From positions 1-33,256 of the forward strand of contig NZ_JARICI010000053.1 of the NCBI RefSeq assembly GCF_029257255.1: a stretch of DNA of 33,256 bases, written 5' to 3'. A program made the position numbers and the translations under genes. The notes beneath the pieces were generated by a model that made no database searches, was not told the DNA's origin, and worked only from the letters and a program-made list of their open reading frames with translations. The stretch is from Sporosarcina sp. GTDB taxonomy: Bacteria > Bacillota > Bacilli > Bacillales_A > Planococcaceae. Below, one piece after another: positions 24,754 to 33,117 of this stretch (position 1 is its first letter; the number at the start of each line of letters is the position of its first letter).

Positions 24754-25904
24754 GCTTTGTCCTCCTCATTCATGACATCCCACAGCACTTCAGCAAATAA
24801 CTGTTCCGTTTCCGTATCTGCCGATTCACCTTGCAGTTCTTTATAGAAGGAAGCAAACAGTGCTCTGTCGTCTTCACGCTTCTCCACGTTAACAGCAGAA
24901 CCCATTCCTTCAGCTGAAGTAGTCAGAAGCTTGCGCTCAACATGCATCGCATTCGGATAGACAGAACGTATTTTTTCCATCGGCTGAATAATCGGCACCG
25001 TATCCAACAACTTAACGAATACATAATCTTCATTGGGCTGCTGTTCGAGCAACTCGTCCATCGTGCCTTCAACTGTACGCATATCATGAAGCGGTTCAAG
25101 CAGTCTCTTCTCTATCTCTGTCTTGCCGTCTTCATGTAGATGGACAATGAGATAGCCTTTTTGATGGTTCTCTTCCGATATAGAATACTTTAAAGGAGAG
25201 CCTGAATAGCGAATCGTTTCAGACCCAACGTAATGCGCTCTATGTAAGTGGCCCAGGGCAGTATAATGAAACGGCGAAAAAAGGTCGGAGGATACGTATT
25301 CTGCTCCGCCGATCGACAGTGGTCTTTCCGCATCGCTTGTGTTCTCTTCCTTCTCCCCATGTGGTGTGATGAAAGCATGTCCGACAAAAACATGTCTCGC
25401 GTCGCGATTCATCGACTCCTGAATTCTAGTAATCGTTTCTTTCATCGCCTGCTGATGACTAAAGATCGCATCATCTTCAAATAGATAACTGACTTTTGAA
25501 GGATCTGCATATGGAATCAGATGAAAATGGACTTCGCCAAATTCATCATTCAAGATGACAGGCGGCAAATCTACAGACAGCTCCCCTGTAATATGCAGAC
25601 CTTGTTCTTTCATGAATGTGCTGCCGAAATGAAGCCGGCTCGGGCTGTCATGATTTCCTGCGATCGCAATGACAGGTGTTTGTAAATCAATGACAATTTC
25701 TTGGAGGACATCATTCAGTAAGTTAACTGCTTCTGTTGGAGGGATTGCCCGGTCGTACAGATCGCCTGCAATAATGACTGCATCCGGTTTTTCCATCTTA
25801 ATTTCTTCAATGAAAGCGTTAAGGATATAGCGCTGATCTTCTGTCATATAGACACCTTGGACCAGTTTGCCAAGGTGCCAGTCAGCTGTGTGGAATAATT
25901 TCAA
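24750..25904 (-). CDS. sbcD: SbcD exonuclease subunit (Mre11-like)
   Basis: A 384-residue calcineurin-like phosphoesterase, the nuclease subunit of SbcCD. The metal-binding motifs are HTADWHLGK (residues 4-12), AGDLYDR (about 46-52), AGNHDSPSR (about 81-89) and GHAF plus ALGHLHRAHY. The start is TTG 25904 with AGAGAGGAG upstream. It overlaps sbcC by 4 bp and follows a sirtuin gene at 41 bp without a terminator, so sir2-sbcD-sbcC is likely one operon. Confidence 0.95.
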   Translation of the reverse strand: MKLFHTADWHLGKLVQGVYMTEDQRYILNAFIEEIKMEKPDAVIIAGDLYDRAIPPTEAVNLLNDVLQEIVIDLQTPVIAIAGNHDSPSRLHFGSTFMKEQGLHITGELSVDLPPVILNDEFGEVHFHLIPYADPSKVSYLFEDDAIFSHQQAMKETITRIQESMNRDARHVFVGHAFITPHGEKEENTSDAERPLSIGGAEYVSSDLFSPFHYTALGHLHRAHYVGSETIRYSGSPLKYSISEENHQKGYLIVHLHEDGKTEIEKRLLEPLHDMRTVEGTMDELLEQQPNEDYVFVKLLDTVPIIQPMEKIRSVYPNAMHVERKLLTTSAEGMGSAVNVEKREDDRALFASFYKELQGESADTETEQLFAEVLWDVMNEEDKA

Positions 25905-25945
25905 ACAGATTCTCCTCTCTTGGTACAGCTCGCTAAAAGTAAAAT

Positions 25946-26662
25946 TTAATTTTGAAGTTTCTTTTCTGCTTCATGTAGGATCTCACCGATTTTTCTCTCA
26001 TTGATCACTAGATCGGCAAGATAATCCATGGAGGTTGGTTCCATATTGATGATGACGAGTTTAGCTCCGTTCTCTTTTGACAGCATAGGAAATTGATTAG
26101 CTGGAGAAACAGTCAGGGATGAACCAAGTACGATAAACAGGTCAGCTTTTTCACTTTCAAAGATCGCTTGTAGAAAAGCTTCTTCTGGCAGCATTTCACC
26201 GAATAAAACGACAGCAGGACGCAGTTTCCCACCGCATTCACAATAGAATTCATCTTGTTCATAGCGCTCATTGCCGTACACTTTGCCACAGGTCTCGCAA
26301 CGTACTTCGCGAAGCGTACCATGCAGTTCCATGACATTCTTCGATCCCGCCAGCGTATGAAAACCATCCACATTCTGCGTAATGATGCCCGAAATCAATC
26401 CTCGCTCTTCCCATTTGGAAAGGATGCGGTGTCCTTCATGGGGACCCGCTTCCTTGGCAGCCAGCACACGCTGTTTATAGAATTGGAAAAATTGATCGAA
26501 TTGCTGATTGAGCGCTGTGACACTTGCCACCTTCGCAGGATCTTCCATTTCCCACATACCAGTCTTCGCAGATCGAAAATCTGGCAGTCCGCTTTCCGTA
26601 GACATTCCTGCTCCCGTATAAACGATTGTGCGCTTCGATTCCTTCAGTAAATCAGCTAGCAT
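25946..26662 (-). CDS. NAD-dependent protein deacylase (sirtuin, SrtN-like)
   Basis: A 238-residue class sirtuin that removes acyl groups from lysines using NAD. NAD-binding motifs GAGMSTESGLPDFRS (residues about 18-32) and TQNVDGFH are intact. The catalytic His is in MELHG. Four Cys (CETC and CECG) form the zinc site. ATG 26662 with GAAAGGA upstream is preferred over GTG 26668. A promoter lies at 26703-26731. Cotranscription with sbcDC is inferred; a functional link between acylation state and this nuclease is not established. Confidence 0.92.
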   Translation of the reverse strand: MLADLLKESKRTIVYTGAGMSTESGLPDFRSAKTGMWEMEDPAKVASVTALNQQFDQFFQFYKQRVLAAKEAGPHEGHRILSKWEERGLISGIITQNVDGFHTLAGSKNVMELHGTLREVRCETCGKVYGNERYEQDEFYCECGGKLRPAVVLFGEMLPEEAFLQAIFESEKADLFIVLGSSLTVSPANQFPMLSKENGAKLVIINMEPTSMDYLADLVINERKIGEILHEAEKKLQN

Positions 26663-26702
26663 AGACACTCATCCTTTCATAATAGCGAAATTACGTTCTA
26701 TT

Positions 26703-26731
26703 CTTATAGTAGCACAAAATGTTTTCAGCAA
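26703..26731 (-). promoter_or_regulatory. possible promoter of the sirtuin-sbcD-sbcC operon
   Basis: On the minus strand TTGCTG (26726-26731), a 17-base spacer and TATAAG (26703-26708) lie about 40 bp before the sirtuin start. Confidence 0.55.
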
Positions 26732-26755
26732 GATTGACAAAACCTTAATGAAATG

Positions 26756-26784
26756 AAAAAACGGGCATCCACTATGGATACCCG
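26756..26784 (-). terminator. terminator after the ABC substrate-binding gene
   Basis: On the minus strand CGGGTATCCA pairs with TGGATGCCCG (one U-G pair) around TAG and is followed by TTTTTT. Confidence 0.85.
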
Positions 26785-26791
26785 CCAGCCA

Positions 26792-27796
26792 CTATTTTGA
26801 TGTAATACCTTTGATTACTTGAAGATCAATTAGACCGTCGATTTCATTTGTCTTAATGTAATCCGCTTCTTGACTGATATCTGCCATCTCTTGCAGAACG
26901 TCTTCATTCACCTCTGTCGTTACTTCAATCCGGCTGAATGCTGCTTCGAGCTCTTCTTTACCTAACTCTTTCCCTGTCAGCCCTTTTATATGCTTCACCA
27001 CCAGTGCCTGCGCTTCTTCGGGCTCATCACGTACAAACTGCACAGCTCTTGCATGGGCCGTTAAATAGGCTTTCACTAAATCATCATGCTTTAGGAACTG
27101 ATCACTTGTCGCGACTACTGTATTTGTCGATTCCTTGCCCCATGCAAAGTCTTCCCAGTCCAGCAATAGTTTACCGTCTGCCTGATTTTGTAAAATATAG
27201 CCCCATGGTTCTTGTGTTGCTGCTGCGTCTACTGATTTTTGAATGAATAGTGTCGCCGTGTCTGCCGGTGCTGCTGCAAAGAAGTCAACAGTTCCGCCGT
27301 TTGCTTTTGCTTTCAGATTTACATCTTTCAATGCTTTACGTAACATTACGTCCTGCGTGCTTCCAATTACAGGAATTGCTACTTGTTTGCCGTCTAAGTC
27401 TGCAAGTTCATTTATACCGCTATGCCCTGCTGACACTAATACCGCACCGCCGTTTACTGCTCCAGAAACAATATGGTATTTAGGATCCTTCACGAAGTAG
27501 TTGATCACGGGACCCGGTCCTACCGTTCCGATATCGATTGAATTTGTAGCCATCGCTTCCATGAACAATCCGCCGTTGCTGACAGTCTTTGTAGAAATTT
27601 TGATGTCTTCGCCAAACTCTTCAGCGAAGTAATTATTTTCTAACCCAATGATTGTTGCAATATGCGTTAGATTCGGGAAGTAGCCGATTTTCACTTCATT
27701 TTTATCTATTTCCGCTGCATCTTTATTGCCGCAGCCTGACAAGATCCCCACTATTGCCAACCCTGATAATAATACACCGATTAATTTTTTATTCAT
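26792..27796 (-). CDS. ABC transporter substrate-binding lipoprotein, SsuA/TauA-like (YtlA-like)
   Basis: A 334-residue lipoprotein. The signal sequence (MNKKLIGVLLSGLAIVGIL) ends in a lipobox, SGCG, giving an acylated Cys. The mature part has the NMT1/SsuA fold hallmarks KIGYFPNLTHIATIIGLENN and GTVGPGPVINYF. This family binds aliphatic sulfonates, taurine, nitrate or thiamine precursors. The start ATG 27796 follows GGGGAG; the longer reading from 27844 is discarded. It follows the permease at 29 bp, and the order ATPase-permease-binding protein differs from the usual. Nearness to a cysteine synthase gene suggests a sulfur compound. Relation to B. subtilis YtlA is by family and context. Confidence 0.85.
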   Translation of the reverse strand: MNKKLIGVLLSGLAIVGILSGCGNKDAAEIDKNEVKIGYFPNLTHIATIIGLENNYFAEEFGEDIKISTKTVSNGGLFMEAMATNSIDIGTVGPGPVINYFVKDPKYHIVSGAVNGGAVLVSAGHSGINELADLDGKQVAIPVIGSTQDVMLRKALKDVNLKAKANGGTVDFFAAAPADTATLFIQKSVDAAATQEPWGYILQNQADGKLLLDWEDFAWGKESTNTVVATSDQFLKHDDLVKAYLTAHARAVQFVRDEPEEAQALVVKHIKGLTGKELGKEELEAAFSRIEVTTEVNEDVLQEMADISQEADYIKTNEIDGLIDLQVIKGITSK

Positions 27797-27825
27797 CTTC
27801 TTCTCCCCTTTTCCCATTGAGCTTG

Positions 27826-28581
27826 TTACGCCCGTATTCCCCATTTTCGTTCCACATTCCGTTCCAACCGCAAGAATAATACGTTATCCATAATCGTTCC
27901 GATCACACCAATGATGATCATTACAGAAATGACTAAATCCATCTGGCCAAGTGCACGACCTGCTTCAAGAAGCTGGCCGAGTCCTACACCGGCACCGAGC
28001 AATTCCCCTGCCATGAGGGCCCTCCATGAGAACGCCCAGGCTATACGCAGGCCAGAAATCAGCTGCGGGACAGATGCTGGTAAAATTACTGTCCGCAAAA
28101 AGTGAAATCCACCTGAACCCAGTGATTTAGCAACCTGCTGATATAGAACCGGGACATTTTTGAATCCACTTGTTGCATTAACGATCATCGTCCAGGTAGC
28201 CCCTAATGTCACAATAAATAAAATAGCGAAATCGTTTAGGCCGAACCAGATGATTGCGAGTGGAAACCAGACAATACTAGGAATCGACTGCAGTGCTGTC
28301 ACGAGAAACCCGAGTGTATCTTCCACCAGCTTATAGCGCCAAATTAAATAACCAAGTACGAGACCCAGTATCGATGCTACCGTAAATCCAATGAGCAGCC
28401 GTGTGAGACTCGCACCAATTGCAATCAAGATTTGTCCGGAGATCAGACCGGAGATTAATGTCGTCATTACTTGTGTGAAACTCGGAAACATAAAGTCTGG
28501 CAACTCTGACAGTCTAGATGTGACTTCCCATATCGCCACTAGTATCCCGAGAAACACTATTCGTCTTAAAGCTGTAGTCAT
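27826..28581 (-). CDS. ABC transporter permease, SsuC-like (YtlD-like)
   Basis: A 251-residue permease with about six membrane helices. The coupling loop for the ATPase is visible as VAKSLGSGGFHFLRTVILPASVPQ (residues 150-173), with GLRIAWAFSWRALMAGELLGA after it, standard for SsuC/TauC. The start ATG 28581 has GGAGGAG upstream, so it lies 68 bp inside the end of the ATPase gene. It completes an importer with the neighbouring ATPase and lipoprotein. Confidence 0.88.
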   Translation of the reverse strand: MTTALRRIVFLGILVAIWEVTSRLSELPDFMFPSFTQVMTTLISGLISGQILIAIGASLTRLLIGFTVASILGLVLGYLIWRYKLVEDTLGFLVTALQSIPSIVWFPLAIIWFGLNDFAILFIVTLGATWTMIVNATSGFKNVPVLYQQVAKSLGSGGFHFLRTVILPASVPQLISGLRIAWAFSWRALMAGELLGAGVGLGQLLEAGRALGQMDLVISVMIIIGVIGTIMDNVLFLRLERNVERKWGIRA

Positions 28582-29356
28582 CGCCCATCTCCTCCTTCAG
28601 CACCTTCTCTATTTCATCCTGCAGCTCTGCTAATATCTGTTTCTCGAGCTGAAGTGTCACATCACTAGGCACTACGCCGTCTTTAGAATCTTTAGATGTG
28701 AAAACTGCCTTAATTCTTCCTGGCCTTGTAGCAAAAACTACTATCTTCTGCGACAGCAGTACAGCTTCCCGGATATTATGTGTAATGAAGAAAATCGTCA
28801 CTTTCGTTTTACTCCAGATATCCAACAATTCTTTATGCAATACCATTCGCGTCTGTTCATCCAGCGCAGCGAAAGGTTCATCCATCAATAAAATATCCGG
28901 CTCCATCACTAACGCTCTTGCAATGGATACACGCTGTTTCATACCGCCTGACAGCTGATGTGGATAGGCATTAATATAATTTCCTAAGTGCACCATTTTG
29001 AGCATTTCAATCGCTTTTTGCTCCGCTTCCTTCTTCGGCATTTTTTTCAGCAACAGTCCGTACGTGACGTTATCAAGCACAGTCAGCCAAGGGAATAGAC
29101 CCGCCTCCTGAAAAACAACCACTCTGTCTGAGCCGGAACCTTTAACTTGTTTCCCATTAATTTCAATTGTTCCACTATCCGCTTTTTCAAGCCCTGCGAT
29201 TACATAAAGCATCGTCGATTTACCACAGCCTGAAGGTCCGACGATAGAAACGAATTGTCCTTTTTCAACATCCAAATTGATGTTGTCCAGTACCTTGACA
29301 GTCCCTTTTTCTTTATGGGGAAAGCTCTTTTCGATCCCATTGATTGATAAGTACAT
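28514..29356 (-). CDS. ABC transporter ATP-binding protein, SsuB-like (YtlC-like)
   Basis: A 280-residue ATPase. Walker A is GPSGCGKST, the Q-loop FQEAGLFPW, the ABC signature LSGGMKQR, Walker B ILLMDEPFAALD and the switch His in THN. SsuB-family proteins energise import of sulfonates and similar anions. The start ATG 29356 follows GGGGGAG; the 29374 reading is discarded. The C-terminal tail (DDYSFKTNSVSRDTSGDMGS) overlaps the permease gene by 68 bp. A near-consensus promoter lies at 29433-29460. Confidence 0.9.
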   Translation of the reverse strand: MYLSINGIEKSFPHKEKGTVKVLDNINLDVEKGQFVSIVGPSGCGKSTMLYVIAGLEKADSGTIEINGKQVKGSGSDRVVVFQEAGLFPWLTVLDNVTYGLLLKKMPKKEAEQKAIEMLKMVHLGNYINAYPHQLSGGMKQRVSIARALVMEPDILLMDEPFAALDEQTRMVLHKELLDIWSKTKVTIFFITHNIREAVLLSQKIVVFATRPGRIKAVFTSKDSKDGVVPSDVTLQLEKQILAELQDEIEKVLKEEMGDDYSFKTNSVSRDTSGDMGSHI

Positions 29357-29432
29357 GCCAACTCCCCCAGTCATTGTTTTGCTTAGTGTTGTTTTAATCC
29401 CTACTAATTCTATTTGTTTAACATATGTATAT

Positions 29433-29460
29433 AATCTACCATTCAGATAGGTTTTGTCAA
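29433..29460 (-). promoter_or_regulatory. sigma-A type promoter of the ABC importer operon
   Basis: On the minus strand a consensus TTGACA (29455-29460), a 16-base spacer and TAGATT (29433-29438) lie about 75 bp before the ATPase start. Confidence 0.7.
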
Positions 29461-29490
29461 CACTATTTTTAATATTCTTTTTTTCGACGT

Positions 29491-29519
29491 AAAAAACCTC
29501 TCCTGCTAAGCAGAAGAGG
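29491..29519 (-). terminator. terminator after the cysteine synthase gene
   Basis: On the minus strand CCTCTTCTGC pairs with GCAGGAGAGG (one U-G pair) and a run of six T follows. The ABC operon therefore has its own promoter downstream. Confidence 0.85.
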
Positions 29520-29535
29520 CTGGTGAATTAGTATT

Positions 29536-30465
29536 TTATTCGGTAAACAAATCACTAGATAAATAACGTTCACCGGAATCAGGCGCAATACAGACGACTG
29601 TATCTTCAGGAGTTAAACGCTTTGCTACTTGCAAGGCTGCATAAAGTGAAGCGCCGCCGGATGGTCCAAGCAGTACGCCTTCCTGTCTCGCAAATTTCCG
29701 TACTGTTTCATATGCTTCATCGTCTTCAATTTGGAAGATTTCATCGTAAACATCCGTATTCAGAACAGGCGGAATAAATCCAGGACTTGTGCCAACTAGC
29801 TTATGCTTACCTGGCTGCCCACCAGATAATACCGGAGATCCTGCAGGTTCTACAACATGAACGGTAATATCGGGGTCATGTTGTTTCAGCGATTCCCCCG
29901 TTCCTGTTACTGTTCCCCCGGTTCCTGATGTACAGACGAATGCTGTCAGTTTCCGATTGATCGACTTGATCGATTCAATGATTTCAACAGCTGTCGTATG
30001 CCGGTGACTGTCGGGATTCGCTTCATTTTCAAACTGCATGGGAATAAAACTGTTTTCAATTGAAGCAGCGATTTCATTGGCTTTTGCGATGGCACCCGGC
30101 ATACGCTCACTACTCGGCGTTAAGACGACCTTGGCACCATATGCTTTCATCAATCGAATACGCTCTATTGTTGAATTGTCCGGCATTACGAAAATCGCAG
30201 GATAGCCTTTGGCGGCAGCGTTCATAGCAAGTCCGATGCCTGTATTGCCAGAAGTAGGTTCAATGATTGTTGCACCAGGTTTCAGCTCACCGCTTTTTTC
30301 TGCTTCTACGAGCATTTGATAGGCAGCCCGATCCTTGACGCTGCGGCTCGGATTAAAATATTCCAATTTCACATAGACTGCTGCACCATTCGGATCACCG
30401 AGCGTTCGAACTTTTACCAACGGCGTGTCGCCTATTAACTCTGCCACGTTATTTACAACTGTCAT
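29536..30465 (-). CDS. cysK: cysteine synthase family protein (O-acetylserine sulfhydrylase, CysK/YtkP-like)
   Basis: A 309-residue PLP fold-type II enzyme that makes cysteine from O-acetylserine and sulfide. The PLP lysine is in NPSRSVKDRA (about residue 42). The substrate loop is PTSGNTGIG and the phosphate loop GTGGTVTGTG. SGGQPGKHKLVG and GPSGGASLYAAL are conserved. The motif NPSRSVKDR differs from the usual NPGSSVKDR of CysK, and the neighbouring YtlACD-type importer points to B. subtilis YtkP as the closer relative. The symbol is family-level. The start ATG 30465 follows AGAGGGTG. Confidence 0.82.
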   Translation of the reverse strand: MTVVNNVAELIGDTPLVKVRTLGDPNGAAVYVKLEYFNPSRSVKDRAAYQMLVEAEKSGELKPGATIIEPTSGNTGIGLAMNAAAKGYPAIFVMPDNSTIERIRLMKAYGAKVVLTPSSERMPGAIAKANEIAASIENSFIPMQFENEANPDSHRHTTAVEIIESIKSINRKLTAFVCTSGTGGTVTGTGESLKQHDPDITVHVVEPAGSPVLSGGQPGKHKLVGTSPGFIPPVLNTDVYDEIFQIEDDEAYETVRKFARQEGVLLGPSGGASLYAALQVAKRLTPEDTVVCIAPDSGERYLSSDLFTE

Positions 30466-30496
30466 GCCGCACACCCTCTTTATCATTAATAAAACC

Positions 30497-30505
30497 AGTA
30501 TAACA
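30497..30505 (-). promoter_or_regulatory. possible extended -10 promoter of the cysteine synthase gene
   Basis: On the minus strand TGTTATACT matches an extended -10 about 32 bp before the start. No -35 is recognisable. The TAGGAATATT upstream is only loosely like a CymR-type box. Confidence 0.4.
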
Positions 30506-30555
30506 AAAGAAGATATAATATTCCTAGTTAAAAGATATACTTTAAAGAGTTTTGA

Positions 30556-31728
30556 CTATAAACGAATTGTTGTTCTCTTGCGCCATATCATTGTCCCGAC
30601 AAATGTGATCGCCAGTACTGCCAATCCCAATAAAAATGGAAAATCATGATTTACATCATATAATCGTCCTGCCAATAAAGGACCCGCAACGTTTCCGATA
30701 CTCATATAAGAGTTATTCATTCCCATCGCAAAGCCCTGTTCATTTCCTGCAAGTTTTGAGACAAGCGTCGTAAGCACTGGACGTAGAATAGAAGAAGCGA
30801 GGAAAATGATCATAGTTACGATAAAAAACATCGAATAACTTCCTGCTATCACTGACAACAAGAATCCGCCTGCCGCCACTGCTAAAAAAACAGTCAACAC
30901 ATTGAGTTCTCCAATAGTCCGCACAATCCAGTCTACCGCAAATAATTGAATGACAACGCTGACGATTCCTGTCGCTGTCACCATGACCGCAATATCCTTC
31001 GGCGTCGCACCGAAGGAATTATCGATATAGAGACCAAGTACCGACTCATACGCCATCAGTCCAAAGCTCATGACGAGTGTAATAACAAGGGGAATAATAT
31101 AGGGCTTGCCAAATGAATTCCTAATTTCCTTTACCATGGACTGCGGCTTCATCATGACTTCCGGTTTATCTTCCAGACTTTCCTTTAAATAAATCGCAGA
31201 GAACACTACCGCCAGCAGACCGACCAAAGCTGAAACTAGCAGGGGCACTTTCAATCCATAATCTGCAAGAAACCCACCAATTCCCGGACCGATGACGATG
31301 CCAAGTGACATGGAAGCTGAGATCATACTGTTGCCTTTTGCGCGCTGATCCATCGTTGTAATGTCAGAAACATATGCAAATATTGCGGGTATAAGTAGCG
31401 CCGCTCCAATTCCGCCGATAATACGGGATATATAAAGTACCGTAATAGAATCTGAGAAATAAAATACAAACATGGATAGGGCCAAAACACTCAACCCGCT
31501 GATGATCATTTTTCTTCTGCCGTACTGGTCTGCCCATCTGCCCGCAATCGGTGACATGACGAACTGCGCGGCAGCGAACAATGCAATAATTAATCCTGCC
31601 GCTGTTCCTGCTTGACCTATCGACAGTAAATATGCTGGTAAAATGGGAATGATGATTCCAAAACTTCCGACTGCGATGAACATATTGACCATTAGAATAT
31701 ACAATTTTTTCCGTTGTGCTGACTGCAA
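30556..31728 (-). CDS. MFS drug efflux transporter, DHA1 family (YttB-like)
   Basis: A 390-residue, 12-helix major facilitator. Motif A is GRWADQYGRRK in the loop after helix 2, and motif C is GIVIGPGIGGFLAD in helix 5, which marks drug:proton antiporters. I take TTG 31728 as start: it has GGGGTGA upstream and sits about 25 bp after the predicted transcription start. The longer reading from 31788 begins inside the -35 box. No intrinsic terminator is seen between it and the cysteine synthase gene (90-bp gap). The substrate is unknown. Confidence 0.85.
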   Translation of the reverse strand: MQSAQRKKLYILMVNMFIAVGSFGIIIPILPAYLLSIGQAGTAAGLIIALFAAAQFVMSPIAGRWADQYGRRKMIISGLSVLALSMFVFYFSDSITVLYISRIIGGIGAALLIPAIFAYVSDITTMDQRAKGNSMISASMSLGIVIGPGIGGFLADYGLKVPLLVSALVGLLAVVFSAIYLKESLEDKPEVMMKPQSMVKEIRNSFGKPYIIPLVITLVMSFGLMAYESVLGLYIDNSFGATPKDIAVMVTATGIVSVVIQLFAVDWIVRTIGELNVLTVFLAVAAGGFLLSVIAGSYSMFFIVTMIIFLASSILRPVLTTLVSKLAGNEQGFAMGMNNSYMSIGNVAGPLLAGRLYDVNHDFPFLLGLAVLAITFVGTMIWRKRTTIRL

Positions 31729-31759
31729 GATGTCACCCCATTCCTGTTTAGATTCACTG

Positions 31760-31788
31760 ATTCTACTTGCAAGTCCTACGCCTGTCAA
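31760..31788 (-). promoter_or_regulatory. near-consensus sigma-A promoter of the YttB-like gene
   Basis: On the minus strand TTGACA (31783-31788), a 17-base spacer and TAGAAT (31760-31765) match consensus well. The predicted start near 31753 rules out the upstream start at 31788. Confidence 0.8.
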
Positions 31789-31792
31789 TGCT

Positions 31793-31826
31793 CAAAAAAA
31801 GTCTGCAGATAAGGGCTGCAGACTTT
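31793..31826 (-). terminator. terminator after the Fsr-like gene
   Basis: On the minus strand AAGTCTGCAG pairs perfectly with CTGCAGACTT, followed by seven T. It directly abuts the promoter of the next gene. Confidence 0.88.
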
Positions 31827-31833
31827 CTTCTAC

Positions 31834-33048
31834 TTACACCGAAGCTTTGATTTGCTGATCACGAGGCAGTGCCAGACCGACAAGCCCAATAAAAGGCAGG
31901 AATGAAGTGATAATCATCGTTTGATAAACACCAATATAGTCCATCAATGCCCCAATGGCCACTGCACCAATTGCACCCATTCCGAATGCAAGACCCACTG
32001 TTAATCCTGCCATCGTTCCAATTTTCGACGGTACGAGTTCCTGTGCGTAAATGACTGTCACAGAAAAGCTGAGCATGATGAAAAACCCAATGACAAGCAG
32101 CAGCAGTATGACCGCCCATAACGGAGCATACGGCAGCAACAGACAGAGCGGAAGCGGAACAATCAATGACAGCACAATGACTTTCTTCCGACCGATTTTA
32201 TCCGCCATCGGTCCACCAAAGAATGTACCCGCTGCACCTAGCGCAAGGAATAAGAAAATATACAGCTGGCCGTGTGTAATCGACAGGCCATAATTCTCCA
32301 TCAAATGAAAGATATAAAAACTGGTGATATTTGTTACATAAAATGAGCGTGCAAAAATGATGACCATTAACAGAATGAGTGCAGTTACCACTTGATTCTT
32401 CGTCAAGTTTTCCATCGTCGTCAGTAAAACTTTCTTTCTATTACCGAGTCTTTCCTCATCAAGCTGTCTTTTATACCACATGGAAATACGGGTTAACAGC
32501 GCGATTCCTGCTGCCGCGACTAAAACAAATACCGCAGCCCCGATCTGACCGAGCGGCACAAGTACAAATGCACTAATGAGCGGGGCAAGTGCCTGTCCGG
32601 AGTTCCCTCCTACTTGATAAATAGACTGCGATAGTCCGCGCTTATTCCCCGCCGCCAAAAATGATACACGGGAGCCTTCGGGATGGAAAACAGCGGAACC
32701 AAATCCGAGGAGCATGACGGAAATAATTATCAACCAATAATTCGGCGCTAACGCAAGACCGGCCATACCGACCAATGAAAACGTCATACCGATAGGCAAC
32801 GCAAACGGTTTCGGCTTGCGGTCACTGAAATAGCCGATCACAGGTTGAAGCAACGAGGCGATGATATTTAATGAGAACGCAATGAAACCTAATTGTTTAA
32901 ATGAAAAGTCATGTGCTTCCTTTAAAATCGGCAGCATCGCTGGAATGACTGCCTGCAACGTGTCATTGAATAAATGACAGATTCCAATTGCAATCATGAT
33001 CGGGAAAACCGGATTGTTGGCTGCTGCAGCGGTTGGAGAATTCTTCAT
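31834..33048 (-). CDS. MFS transporter, fosmidomycin resistance (Fsr)-like
   Basis: A 404-residue, 12-helix major facilitator close in length to E. coli Fsr. The segment GICHLFNDTLQAVIPAMLPI (residues 22-41) and GFGSAVFHPEGSRVS (about 114-128) are typical of Fsr. Motif A-like GGPMADKIGRKKV lies in the C-terminal half and GYFSDRKPKP in the N-terminal half. Fsr exports fosmidomycin in E. coli, but the native substrate is not settled. The ATG 33048 has AAGGTG upstream. It ends with a terminator just before the YttB-like promoter, so the two transporters are separate units. Confidence 0.82.
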   Translation of the reverse strand: MKNSPTAAAANNPVFPIMIAIGICHLFNDTLQAVIPAMLPILKEAHDFSFKQLGFIAFSLNIIASLLQPVIGYFSDRKPKPFALPIGMTFSLVGMAGLALAPNYWLIIISVMLLGFGSAVFHPEGSRVSFLAAGNKRGLSQSIYQVGGNSGQALAPLISAFVLVPLGQIGAAVFVLVAAAGIALLTRISMWYKRQLDEERLGNRKKVLLTTMENLTKNQVVTALILLMVIIFARSFYVTNITSFYIFHLMENYGLSITHGQLYIFLFLALGAAGTFFGGPMADKIGRKKVIVLSLIVPLPLCLLLPYAPLWAVILLLLVIGFFIMLSFSVTVIYAQELVPSKIGTMAGLTVGLAFGMGAIGAVAIGALMDYIGVYQTMIITSFLPFIGLVGLALPRDQQIKASV

Positions 33049-33117
33049 ATGAACATTTCACACCTTATCTATATAAGTTGAATCAAAATCAACATTATCG
33101 AAGTTACTTAGTACCGT

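Noticed and set aside
29400..29460. S-box or other riboswitch before the sulfur-related importer operon
   Set aside because: The leader of about 70 bases is too short and shows none of the conserved S-box stems.
30497..30560. A terminator between the YttB-like gene and the cysteine synthase gene
   Set aside because: Only a weak AT-rich fold (TTAAAG/CTTTTAA) is visible, without a GC-containing stem, so I did not call it.
33060..33117. Promoter of the Fsr-like gene (two TTGATT boxes with TATAGA/TAGATA)
   Set aside because: No pair has acceptable spacing; the best is 15 bases. I could not choose one.
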